NCBI GenBank assembly: GCA_030737835.1
Contig: JAUJYN010000041.1
Span: forward strand, 186,001 to 250,000
Reading direction: 5' to 3'
Length of the DNA stretch: 64,000 bases
Source of the DNA: Acorus gramineus
Lineage: Eukaryota > Streptophyta > Magnoliopsida > Acorales > Acoraceae
Shown here: positions 1 to 10,447 of the stretch, piece after piece
How the letters are laid out: the number at the start of each line of letters is the position of its first letter
Position numbering within the stretch: position 1 is the first letter of the stretch
Position numbers and translations under genes: made by a program
The notes under the pieces: generated by a model
What the model was told of the DNA's origin: nothing
The model's input: only the letters and a program-made list of their open reading frames with translations
The model's database searches: none

Positions 1-359
1 CGTCCGATGCTCCATCCTCACCGTCGCTCACAGTTCCTACGCCTCGAGATGCGTGCGATTTGAAAGATGGACCTCCGTTATACCATAACTGGACTTTGTT
101 TTAGCAGAGAAAAAGCATTTTAAATCATCATCTCCACCGTTCAAATTTACTTTGAAACTGGGGTCCGTTTGGATGCGGAATAAAGGGAGGACTCTGGGAT
201 AAGGAGAAACAAAGGTAAAAAAGGTGTTTAGGTGATTGATATAAAGAAGTATAGCTATATAAAATTGGGTGAGCATAAACTGTTATTTATATTTCAAGTC
301 TCCCATGAAATAATGTTATTTCTTTATATAATATTCTAACTAATTTATTTTTAATTTTA

Positions 360-827
360 GGGTTTTGTTAACGATTGTTCTTAAGGCACTTGTTAACCCA
401 TATTAATTACTAACTTTTTAAGCAATCCAACAGATTAATTGTGATATGGTTAACAAAAATGACATACTTTTTAAAATACTGACAACACCCCTAATAAATT
501 CCCACTTTTTTTCTTCTTCTCTCCCACGCCCAATTTTTCTCTCTCATACACAATATTTAAAAATAAAAAGTGTCATAAGCATAAATATGATATTTCTGTA
601 AAAAAAAAATGTACGTATACCAAACAAAGGAACAATATTTTTTTTTGTATATAAAGTCAATTTATTATACATATTATTTGTGAGTATTTTATTTGGGGTC
701 TTGTTTGTATTTTTAAAAATCTTTTATTTTTTTGGACCCATATCATAATTAATTTATTGGATTATCTAAAAAGCTAGTAATTAATATGGGTTAACTAGTG
801 CCTTGAGGGCACTCGTTAACAAAACTC
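360..827. mobile_element. MULE-type MITE with 9-bp TSD
   Basis: A 468-bp element has terminal inverted repeats of about 70 bp. The left end reads GGGTTTTGTTAACGA and the right end is its near-perfect reverse complement; the similarity continues inward through TTAACCCATATTAATTACTA. It is flanked by a perfect 9-bp direct repeat, TTAATTTTA, at 351-359 and 828-836. A 9-bp TSD with long terminal inverted repeats (TIRs) and no coding capacity fits a non-autonomous Mutator-like element. The interior is AT-rich with no ORF of note. Confidence 0.85.
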
Positions 828-947
828 TTAATTTTATATATCACGTCCTAAATATGTATACCTGCCAAATGAAGATTTATGAAATTAGAGAAAAAAAAAA
901 TGTAACTAATTAAATTGATATTGGTAGTAACAATACCATTTTTTAAG

Positions 948-1182
948 GGTCCATTTGAAAATACGTTTGCAAAATAAGATTTTAAATAAAATGATTTAAA
1001 TTGACTTTGATTCATGAAAAACACATTTTTTGTGCTTTTTAAAAAACAATCTTTTTGTACTAAAAATTGTAAGTAACTTTTTAGTTAAGCTAGTGTTTTT
1101 AACCCGTTTGATAACACGTTTGAGTTTTCTGCTTAATTAAAGGCAGAATTGCCCCCAATCATATCATCAAACGGCCTAGTGT
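948..1182. mobile_element. Short MITE, family A copy 1
   Basis: This AT-rich segment of about 235 bp starts GGGTCCATTTGAAAATACG and ends near ATCAAACGGCCTA. Its interior aligns by eye with 10237-10447: both share AAAATTGTAA, a TTTTTTAGTTAAG-like block, and a TGCTTAAT tract before a run of pyrimidines. Two diverged copies of one element 9 kb apart imply a dispersed MITE family. Boundaries are approximate and I could not define a TSD. Confidence 0.5.
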
Positions 1183-1648
1183 AAGATCATTCAGGGGCAT
1201 ATATGTCTACAAACACCTTCACATGTTCATCATGTTCTCATAATTAAATAGTTTGTTACATGTTTTTCATGCATTGATGTTGTATTAGATGCATCATTAA
1301 TTATTTTGATTTAAAGTATCACACAAACACACTTCTATGATCTGTTTCCTCGTGCATAAAAGGCAACCAAAATCACATCAAAAGCACGACAAACAAATAT
1401 GATGTTGTCAGAGAATGTTAAAAAAAAAAAAAAAACCTAGAGCTTGCCTTCAAATTGAAACCACAACCACCTTTCACTGACACGAAAAAAAAACAATATC
1501 TGAAAAAGTTGGAAAGAAAAGTATAGCCAACCAACTAAACCACATGTCCCACTCAAGGAATCCCTTTTCTGAAAGGAAATAATGGATACAGCACATTAGG
1601 GGGACCTTGCTTTATTCACCACAATTACTCAAACCCCACATTCCCATA

Positions 1649-1659
1649 CTATATTAAGG
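1649..1659 (+). promoter_or_regulatory. TATA box of the uclacyanin gene
   Basis: CTATATTAAGG lies about 40 bases upstream of the ATG at 1698, leaving room for only a short 5' leader. It is the best TATA-like match close to the gene. This is inferred from position and composition only. Confidence 0.5.
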
Positions 1660-1697
1660 TCTCCTCACAACCTCTCCTTGTGTGCTTGTGATCCAAC

Positions 1698-2981
1698 ATG
1701 GCTGGAATCATGAGCAAAACATTTTGTGCAGTGTTTCTCATGTGTTGTGTCTTTATTAGAAGCTCGGCGACGGTCTATAACGTCGGTGACGACTCCGGGT
1801 GGACAACCGGTGTCAATTATGATAACTGGTCGGGCGGCAAGAACTTCACTGTCGGCGATAGCCTAGGTGGGTACTACATTTTCATTTAGGTGTTCATGAT
1901 TTCGAACTAATTATATTAATTATTATACTTTATATGTGTTTGTAATGCGTGAGAGAGAGGATTTTTTTCTTTCTATGATTAAGGTGTGCTAGTAGTATAT
2001 CGATCTCTGATCATAAATAGCTTAATCATCCAACTAAAAACTTGTTTTAAATACCACTAGATGTTAATTGTTTAGGAGTTCACCGCTCAATATATTTTAA
2101 AATGTGTCTCTATAGAATCTTCAATGAAAAATAAATAAAAATGAAATGAAAAGTGATTAAAAAATCAATTTTTATTGATACGTTTTTCATCGGTTCTTTT
2201 TTTTTACAATGAAAAATGATTTTATCACTTTTACCAAACTCACCCTTATTGAGAATCAAGAGAAAAAAAAAACCATATTTTTATCTCTTCACACAAAAGC
2301 TGATTTTCTAATTGATTAAAAACTGAAAATTTTACTTTACCCAAGTTTCCTTTAGTTTTTGGATATACACAAACACACTTCTAAAGAACCACTATAAGGG
2401 AATTCTAAATTTATCTTCACCATGGTTCTTAACTTTAATTAGGATTATATTAATTGTTTTGGATCTTGGTCGCATAATTATTCTCACATCTGTGTAATTC
2501 AATGCTCATCAAGTTATTTCTTCTCAAAACAATACTTTTGAAAAGTCAGTCAGATCTTCAAAACTCGGCCTTGAACTCTTTTCTAATAAATGAATGTGAA
2601 TTCCCAGTGTTCAACTACGGCGCGGGATCGCACACGGTGACGGAGGTGAGCGCGGGCGACTACAGCAGCTGCTCGACGAGCAACTCCATAAGCACCGACA
2701 GCAGCGGATCGTCGACGGTCCAACTGAAGAGCCCCGGGACTCGCTACTTCGTATGCGGGGTTATGGGTCACTGCGCCGGGGGCATGAAATTGGCCGTCTC
2801 AGTGGGCCCTAGCAGTGGGGGTAGTGGCGGGAGTCCTAGTAGTCCAACAGGCTCCACAACCACTACACCACCTTCATCCACCACCAACAGCTATGGTTCC
2901 GGATCATCATCCATTGTTGTTGTTCCTTCATTGGCCGTTGTGGCTGTTCTTGGTTCTGCCTTGTTTTTGTGGGGTTTCTGA
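1698..2981 (+). CDS. Uclacyanin-type phytocyanin, GPI-anchored blue copper protein (two exons)
   Basis: Small blue copper protein expected at the outer face of the plasma membrane and thought to act in electron transfer or cell-wall redox. Exons are 1698-1866 and 2608-2981, joined across a phase-1 intron (GTGGGT donor, TTCCCAG acceptor) that restores Val57 in the stretch GDSLVFNYGAG. The predicted product is 180 residues. A hydrophobic signal peptide (about 1-24) precedes [10 protein letters not shown]. The plastocyanin-like fold carries copper ligands His65, Cys106, His111 and Met116 (C-x4-H-x4-M, the uclacyanin pattern; stellacyanins have Gln), with Cys78-Cys112 as the probable disulfide. 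NWS and NFT are N-glycosylation sequons. Residues from about 122 form a Ser/Gly/Pro/Thr-rich arabinogalactan-like linker, then a hydrophobic C-terminal tail typical of a GPI signal. The second exon is GC-rich against its surroundings. The ORF appears intact, with a usual intron position and length for the family. Confidence 0.93.
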
Positions 2982-4657
2982 GGTTACTGTCAGGGAAGAG
3001 TCAGTGCAGCCCAATCTTTTCACTGTTGGCTGATGTGTTTTTAGTTTGTGTGTCTTTTGAGTTTTCTATGTAACATTTGTTGCACTTTGTGTAATGTTTG
3101 GTTTATTTTGGAATGTGATGGGTAATTGAGATTGCTTTGTGAGTGGGTAAGAATGTCAATGATGGAATGTATTGGTTTTGTGGCGGTGTAAAGTGGGAGA
3201 TAAAAGGAGATGTTTGGGCACTTGATGCTCACATAAAGTTTGGTTGCTTGGTATGGACAAAGTCCTGCGCATTGTGGGAGGTTCTTTGAGTCACTGTGAT
3301 GGAAGTTTTTTTTTATATATAAATATATATATATAATTTTGGAGTATAACGCATATTGTATCCTAAAAATTAGTTGCATTTTTTAAAAAAAGAGGTAAAG
3401 TGTTATAATTAAAAATGCAGATGATTTATTAATGGTTTCAACAATATTGATCTTTAATGGTTGCAAAAAATTTTCATGTTAGTATTTAATGATGAAAATT
3501 AATCTTATCAAATGTTTGGATGGATGATACGTATTCATTAACAGTTAAAAATCTTGTATCAATTAAAAGTTATAGATAAAAATCAGAGCCAGCCTGGGAC
3601 AAGGGTTGCAATTGCCTATAACCCCCACCCAATAAGGGCCCCTTAGAGCCATCTATTCAGTAGACAGACTTAATAGACTTAATGTAATGTATTATGAGAT
3701 GTGTTATTTAAGTTAATCTCTCTCAACAAACTTTCTCGTATCCCCTCAATTAAGGCCTAACATTTCTCTTTTCTTTAAACTCTTCAACCATAATTCAATA
3801 GATATTTCAATTTTAAAATTTAATTTTTGTTTTATTTTATTATGTGCATATGATATTGTATAATATTTTAATTTCAATGATTATATAATATTGTACATCT
3901 ATTCAATAATATTGGTAGTGTATAATATTAAAACAATATAGATTTATATATATATAATAATATATAGGGTCCGTTTTAAAACTTCGCCTAAGCCCATACA
4001 AAAAATTCAATTCTCAAGACAAAATCATATAAATATTCTTTGATAAAATGTGTCATCCAGCTAAATATGGACCAACTAGATTTTAAGTATCACCCTGTAA
4101 CCAAGCCACTGTTCAGAATTAAATTAATGTATTCTGAATATGTTCATGCAAACATAATGGCTGGAATAATAGCTGGAATTGATGGATTGGGTAGCTAGTC
4201 TACAGAGTCTACATTTGGATTAAGGTTTAGGTGCCAAGTCATTTTCATGCCATTGTCAGTTGAACAAAGTCAATTGTAATAGGTATTTTGATGTATGACA
4301 ATTTATGCTATTAATTAATGTCGGGTTCCTACCTAATTTTGGCAAATTTGCAATTAAGAAGAATATGACAGCTAAAGAGACTAGACTCTAGATAACAGTA
4401 GTGCCAATATTATTATACACATTGAAAGCTGAGGAAACTTATACATAGTATAAATAAATTAATTAATGTTTAAAAATCAAAATGAAAACAATGTTGTATT
4501 TCCAATGTTTGACTCTAGATAAAAGCTGAAAAAACTTAATTAACTGAGGAAGTTGTTGTGTGAGTGCCACGTTGGTTGAATCGGTAAGGGGCCAGCCGAT
4601 TGGCTATTCATGGGTAATTAGTAGAGGGGTGGGGAGGCGTCTACTAATACACTTTAA
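2982..4657. other. 3' flank of uclacyanin gene and AT-rich intergenic DNA
   Basis: The first few hundred bases are probable 3' UTR, rich in TTTG/TGTG runs. From about 3590 to 3980 there is an element-like segment opening AGAGCCAGCCTGGGACAAGG and carrying AAGGGCCCCTTAGAGCC. Similar AAGGCTGGCCCTGAG and GGGGCCC motifs recur at 11612-12120, so both may be relics of one repeat family. No coding region is supported. Confidence 0.4.
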
Positions 4658-5142
4658 GGCCTAGTTTAGTTTGAGAATAAAAGGTTGGGATAAAGAAAAA
4701 ATTGAGTTAAATAACTTGTTATTATATATGGCATAAAAAAAAGGATAAATTATGGACAACTGTCCACATTTTGAGATAAAAAATGGAGATAGTTTGTTTA
4801 GGAAAAAGGTAGAACAGACTTTGTCATAATTTTTTATCCCTATTTTGTAAAATTTGGATAACATTTATGACTACTTTTTTTTTTTTTTTTTTTTAAAAAA
4901 AGAATGTGTTACACTAAATAACATTAATACCCCCGTTAATAGGAAGGATATATTTGATATTTTTTAAAAAATTTGAAGTTATCTCATATTTGATCCAAAT
5001 GCAAGATTGAGGATAAGAATATAAAAAATGAGCATAATAAAAAACATTAACAAATGTAAATCTGGATAAAAATAGTGAATTTTTTATCCTCATAAATTAA
5101 GCTAACTTATCATAAAAATTTATTCATTTACCAAACTAGGCC
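4658..5142. mobile_element. Tourist-like MITE (PIF/Harbinger type)
   Basis: A 485-bp AT-rich element has termini GGCCTAGTTTAGTTTGAG at the left and CAAACTAGGCC at the right, i.e. inverted GGCCTAGTTT ends. A TAA trinucleotide sits on both sides (4655-4657 and 5143-5145). A 3-bp TAA/TTA target duplication with GGCC-starting termini is the hallmark of Tourist MITEs mobilised by PIF/Harbinger transposases. There is no coding capacity. Confidence 0.8.
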
Positions 5143-5145
5143 TAA

Positions 5146-6431
5146 GACACTTTAATATGTACCATGTTTTAGCCTATAAGAAACTTTAATATGTATCATG
5201 TTTGTTTTCCTTTGTTTCATGTAATTTTAATACAGTTCTTCTAATATAAAGACATATGTCTACTGTTTTTCTAAAAAAAATGTTCTTTACAAATAGGGTT
5301 AGATGTATAACCCCCTAAAAACACCGGATATCAATATTAATCTATCTATAATTTTTTTTGAATATTTATATAACCCCTATTTGTATTGGTCTAATGCATA
5401 TTCCCTTGTCATTACCTGCTAAAAGTTAAGTGTGGTTAAGCTAATCCAAGACAAAATAATGATAATACCCTACTTCCTTAAAACAGACAGACGATATTAA
5501 TGCACACACAAACCCTTGAAACAACTACGCCTCCCTTTTCACCCAGACATACTCGTCCCACCCAATATTGCCTCCCACTAAACTGTCTGCCCCCAATTCT
5601 GCTTCCCATTACTCCCCCGTGAATGAAATTTTTTTGGGGAATTAATTACAGGTCGCTTAGCATATCCCTGTATTAATTATAAATCTTTACAACTTTTTTA
5701 CATAACAATAGATCCCTTGTCCCCAGATATCAACTCCTATTATGTTTGAGTCCTTCTGACTAACAGAACCCTAAGCGACTATTTACTTTTCTTATTCTAC
5801 ACTCCCCTAATGCAGTGAAAAACTAAAGCAAAGATCCAACTAGCATTGAGATCATTAAACAAACCCACAATCCTAAAAAAATAAATAAAACTCGAAAATA
5901 TATTAATAAAAAATTGAAAACCATAAATTACAAGCCTTCCCTTTTATACTAATTAAATATTACTAAAAATAGTAAAAACAGAAGTTTATTGTAACTAAAT
6001 CTATAGGATCCTAGGAGATCAAATCCGAGATATTATGATAAAGATATTCAAAATATAAAAAGTGATAAAAAATAGCAAAAGCGCCATTTTAAGGGCTTAA
6101 AAATAGAAAAAATAAGCATGCATTGTGACGGTGCGACAACTTTTGAAGATCTCATCGATATCTAGCTCTAGTAAAAATTTCAGGCAATTTCGAGTTCAGG
6201 GCGCTTGATTTCTATTGGTCGGTTTTTTTTTGTAATTATTTAAAAATTTCAAAAGTAGATCTTTTCGAATTCATCGCCAAGAACGTGTCGGCCACTCGTT
6301 TTGCATCACATTCTTTGTGTACACCATTATGCACAATGTATACTCTATTATTTAGAGATAAAAAAATGTAGTATATTGTTATACCATCTGGGTACACATT
6401 ATCATTCTATGGGTCAGGGAGGGGGAAGAAA
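5146..6431. other. AT-rich intergenic DNA
   Basis: Nothing with coding character is seen. It contains runs such as AATAAATAAAACTCG and scattered short homopolymers. No terminal repeats could be defined here. Confidence 0.4.
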
Positions 6432-6886
6432 TGTTGGGATTATGTCTTGATTCAGTGTATCAACATTGGATGGCCATGATAAAATCAAATTAGGGTGGAC
6501 ACCTAATCGGTAGATTAATTAAGATTTGATTTTAATTAAAATATAAAGTGAATCTCTTAAAATCAAAAAAATATATTTGTTTGTTAAGAGATTACTTAGA
6601 TAATAAGTTATTTATTCATATAAATATCCTCCTAGGGTTTCAAGATAAAAATTGGCTTGGCTAGTATAGACAAAATGTAGAGATCCATAGGAGAGAGGTT
6701 GAGAGGGTTCAAGAGAGGGTTAAGGCTTTTTTATATCTTAATTATTATAGTGGATTATCTGTTTTCGCCCTATGGATGTAGGCTTAGGCCGAACCACGTA
6801 TTTTTGTCTTCTTCGTGTGATTGTGTTCCATTCTTGTTTATGATCTCATATTTTAATGATGACTTCCGCGAATCCGTTCCCTAACA
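6432..6886 (+). mobile_element. Copia-like LTR (5' LTR position)
   Basis: A 455-bp segment begins TGTTGGGATTATGTC and ends CCGTTCCCTAACA, so the termini are TG...CA with short inverted ends TGTTGG/CTAACA. It is followed two bases later by a primer-binding site resembling the 3' end of initiator tRNA-Met. A purine-rich tract (about 6690-6725) and TTTATATCTT-like sequence lie inside. No matching 3' LTR was found downstream, so the element is truncated or its partner has diverged beyond visual recognition. Confidence 0.72.
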
Positions 6887-6888
6887 AC

Positions 6889-6900
6889 TGGTATTAGAGC
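6889..6900 (+). promoter_or_regulatory. LTR-retrotransposon primer-binding site
   Basis: TGGTATTAGAGC differs by one base from TGGTATCAGAGC, the initiator tRNA-Met complementary site used by many plant copia elements. It lies two bases after the LTR end CA, which fixes the orientation as left to right. Confidence 0.72.
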
Positions 6901-7500
6901 TCTATATTACGATCGAGGAGGACGAGATCTGAAGATCTAAGACATAAAAAGTGCCTATTCGCAAGATCTGAAAATCTGAGATACAAGAGGTGCTATTCGT
7001 GAGATTTGAAGATCCAAGACATAGAACGTGTTTATTCTACTCACGAGATTTGAAGAATGGAGATTAATGAGGATACAGTCGGTGATGGCATTACCATGGA
7101 CGTGTGTGTCGTATCAGGTTCTACACGAAGAAGAAGAAGAAGAAGAAGAATCTCACCGGTGACTCGGCGTGAGTGGTTAAAAAAAAAAAAAAAAAGTGGG
7201 ACGTTGGTCCCTGTTTGACATGCATAAAAAAAAGGGGGAGACATTAATGCCGGGCTGATGTCATCGTGTTAGTTTATTTGAAAGCCATAGCTGATTGATG
7301 GGATCTTTGCGTGGCGCATGGCGCATATGCACGGTGATGAGACAATGACACGAGGTGCAGCCCTAGAGCACAGGCACAGATGCGGAGGCACGTGTGAAAA
7401 TACTAGATGCGAGAAGGCATGCAACGACGAGCTCGAAGTCACCTACGCGAGACACGTGATGTGGATGCTCAGTTCGCGTAGAGAAAGAAGATGGAACAAT
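6901..7500. other. Degenerate internal region following the copia-like LTR
   Basis: The region shows repeated GAAGATCT/AAGATCTGA phrases (6925-7050), a GAA trinucleotide run (7126-7150) and an A-tract (about 7180-7195). No gag or pol similarity is readable. It may be the internal part of a large non-coding LTR derivative, but there is no second LTR to prove this. Confidence 0.35.
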
Positions 7501-7895
7501 GCAATACAAAGAAGATGTTATGAACCCGGGTGGCATCCCAGGTGGTTCAGGTAAAAAGCGAGTCCAGTTTCAGAGCTTGCAAGTGTGTGATGTGTTTGTT
7601 CAAGGTGGAGTCCAGATCCTTCTTCAGAGATGCAACATAAAGAAGATGTTATGAACCCGGGTGGCATCCCAGGTGGTTCAGGTAAAAAGCGAGTCCACGT
7701 ATTCGGAGCTTACGAGCGCTTGGTGTAGCTTGTTCAAAGTGGAGTCCAAATCCTTCTTCAGAGATGCAACATAGAGAAGACGTTCTAAACTTAGGTGGTG
7801 TCCTACGTGGTTCAGGTAAAAAGCGAGTCCAGGTATTTGGAGCTCGCAAGCGCGTGGTGTAGCTTGTTTAAAAGGTGGGGTCCAATTCTTTATTT
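7501..7895. repeat. Three-copy tandem repeat, about 133-bp unit
   Basis: Units begin near 7501, 7632 and 7766, giving periods of about 131 and 134 bp. Each contains AAGAAGATGTTATGAACCC (diverged in unit 3), then a GGTGG-rich block, GGTTCAGGTAAAAAGCGAGT, a GAGCT-rich block, and GTGGAGTCCAGATCC or a close variant. The third unit is the most diverged. The small ORFs running through the repeats look incidental. Confidence 0.85.
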
Positions 7896-7982
7896 ATAAT
7901 TTTTATTGCATGAAATAAGTAATATACTTTTTAGTGTAAATAGGTGTTAAAAACGATTATTAATGCAGAATATGTTGACTGA

Positions 7983-8786
7983 TTTTTTTTTGGGAAATGA
8001 TAAAAAAATTCTCCTAAAAGTTAGAAATAACCATATCAACCACTTTTTAAAATTATATTTAAAAAAGTCTCATTTCATTATTTTAAAAATACAAAAAACT
8101 AATCTACCCTTATGTAATTAAATCACTAACATCTCTCTAACTCTTTTAGGTTATTCCACACCAAAAACCTATTTTTCCTACAAAGCAACAATCTCCTTAT
8201 ACATGACTAAAATCAATTCTTTTAGAGGTTTTGTTATTATATATCATATTGTGTGTTTTTTTTATATATATCTTACATGATGTTATTTATCATTTTTCAT
8301 TGTGTATAATCATAATATAACATGTAATCTAAATCTGTGTTGTGCCTTAATGCAACAGATGATATTTTAATATTCTAAATCTTTATTTACATTTTTTTTT
8401 GGTATTCACATATTTTTATAACATCATTAATACAAATTTATTTTTTTAAAGAAGCATCAATGTTTATTAGAGTTCATCATAAAAAACTTAAATTATATTA
8501 ATACATATTTCACAAAATATATCTAACCACAAAAAATTTAGAATAAAAAAAAGTTGATCTATATGAAAATATGTGAAATACATTAACAAAATTAAGAGGG
8601 TGAAATATTTTAACAAAATTAAGAAGGTATGAAATATATTAATGATCTAATTGTATAAGGGTAAATTGATCTTTTCTGTTTTTAAATTTGTGAAATAAGA
8701 TTCTTTTTAGATATAATTTAAAAAAAATGATTGATTTGAGTATTTTTAACTTTTATAAGATTTTTTTTATCATTTTCTTTTTTTAC
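7983..8786. mobile_element. Hairpin MITE with TIRs of about 160 bp
   Basis: The left arm (7989-8150) contains GGGAAATGATAAAAAAATTC, TAAAAGTTAGAAATAACC and CTAATCTACCCTTATG. The right arm (8640-8786), reverse-complemented, contains AAAATGATAAAAAAAATC, TAAAAGTTAAAAATACTC and CAATTTACCCTTATAC. The arms match over most of their length at roughly 75-80% by eye. The interior of about 480 bp is AT-rich and non-coding. Exact termini and TSD are blurred by T-runs. Confidence 0.75.
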
Positions 8787-10236
8787 ACCGAATAAAAAAA
8801 AAGTGGGGGCGACTTCGTAATCTATTCAATAACATATATCACCCGTGATACTCTAATAATTGCCCCAAGATTTCATCTCCTTCCACGAAAAAAAAAAAAA
8901 AAATAAAAATGGGGAAGGTCATAGTCATACTTATATTATGAAGGGACAGATATATAAACCAACCCCGCAACCCCCCCCCCCCCTCCCACCCATTGCTATC
9001 CCACCCCGTTTTTAAACCCACACCATTCTAAATTTTATAAATTATAACCCCACCGTCTATAAATTAACATCATTCAATCTCACCCCATTCAAATTCTCCA
9101 ACCCCGCCCCCCCCTCCTTAAATTCTCCAACCCCGCCCCCCCCCCTCCTTTTTCTCTCTCTAAGAAAAACTATAATGTAAAATGATCACATTGTCATTTT
9201 CAATAAAATCTTTTTTTTTCTTTAGTCAACTCTCTCTCTTCTATTTTTTTCCAAACCAAAATGAAATTATCTCTTTCAAATGGATCTCATCTTCCTCTAC
9301 CAACCTTAGAAAAAATAAAAAAAATCAAAATATTTTATTTCATCTGCCGTCCATCCCGCCCGCCTGCCCGCCCGCCGTCTGTCCACTGATCTCTCTCTCT
9401 CTCTCATTTGGTGATTGCTGAGAAAATCAACAAAGAGGTATTTTGTTTAATGTTTTCTTTTAGACCTGTGCTTGTCAATAGTTGTTTAATGTATTTTGTT
9501 TAATATTATATTCACAAGCAAATTTTATTTAATTTTGTATTTTGCATTTTGTTTAAGGTAAATCCAATGTGTTTTCAAGAGTAATGTATTTTGTTTAATG
9601 TTTTTTAAATTGAGGTAAATGAGTCATTTGAAATGAATATAGAGTAAGAATGAAGATGTTTTTGGAATGATAAAAAAAAATCTCCTTGCATGTCATAAGG
9701 AACCTTTTTTTCCCCACAATATAAAGAAACATTGAAGATGTTTTTAGAGATGCTCTTATAATCTATGTACATGCAGAGTTCCTTCAACAAAATGTATCGC
9801 TAATTAATGTAAAATTAATTTCATTTTGTTGTGATTTTTTATTATTTTATTATAAGTAACAAAAAAAAACCAAAAGAAATCAATTTTAATGATTTTTAAA
9901 TTTCAAATACATGATAGATATTTAAAATTAAATATTTAATGCATATAAAATTAATTTCTTATTTTTAAATTTAATATATACATGATAGATAAAAATGTAT
10001 TATAAGAAATAAAAAACACAAATCGGTCTTAATGATTTTTGAATTCAAAATATGTCGTAAATGTATTTACAAATTCTTCTTTTATGAGCCATCAAAAGTG
10101 TTGACTACTTTCTCTTTGGGCAATTGGGCTTTGGGTAAGCGATGGGGGCATCACTTCTCGTTATCCGGCGATCTATCATCCATTCATAGCATCTACTTTA
10201 TGTTCGATCAGGTCGTTCAGGCTATGGTCAACCACT
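8787..10236. other. C-tract and AT-rich intergenic DNA
   Basis: It holds C-rich tracts (8971-9150), a CT microsatellite (about 9390-9407) and very AT-rich sequence from 9430. At 9880-10050 the phrase TTTTAATGATTTTT followed by an AATTCAAAAT-like block occurs twice, suggesting an old duplication. No gene is supported. Confidence 0.4.
8971..8983. repeat. Poly-C tract
   Basis: An uninterrupted run of 13 C is followed by C-rich sequence; related CCCCGCCCCCCCC-CTCC blocks recur at about 9103-9117 and 9133-9147. The two latter blocks look like a local duplication, since CTTAAATTCTCCAACCCCGC is shared. Confidence 0.8.
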
Positions 10237-10447
10237 TTCATTTTGGATTCGTTTAAAAATATGTTTAAAAAATAAATTTTTTATATAGTGGTTTAAACAA
10301 ACTTATATTTTTTAACATTTTTGTATTTAAAATTGTAAATAGTTTTTTAATTAAGTGAGCTGTTTAAAATACGTTTAACAATATTTTTTAATTTTTTGCT
10401 TAATGTAAAATAGAATTATCTCTTTTAAGTTATTCCAAACAGGGCCT
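10237..10447. mobile_element. Short MITE, family A copy 2
   Basis: This AT-rich insertion of about 210 bp shares internal blocks with 948-1182, including AAAATTGTAAATAG and TTTTTTGCTTAATGTAAA. It interrupts two loosely similar flanks: 10180-10225 and 10520-10570 both carry a CAT...GCATCT.. TTTATGT..ATCAGG phrase. Boundaries are approximate. Confidence 0.5.
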
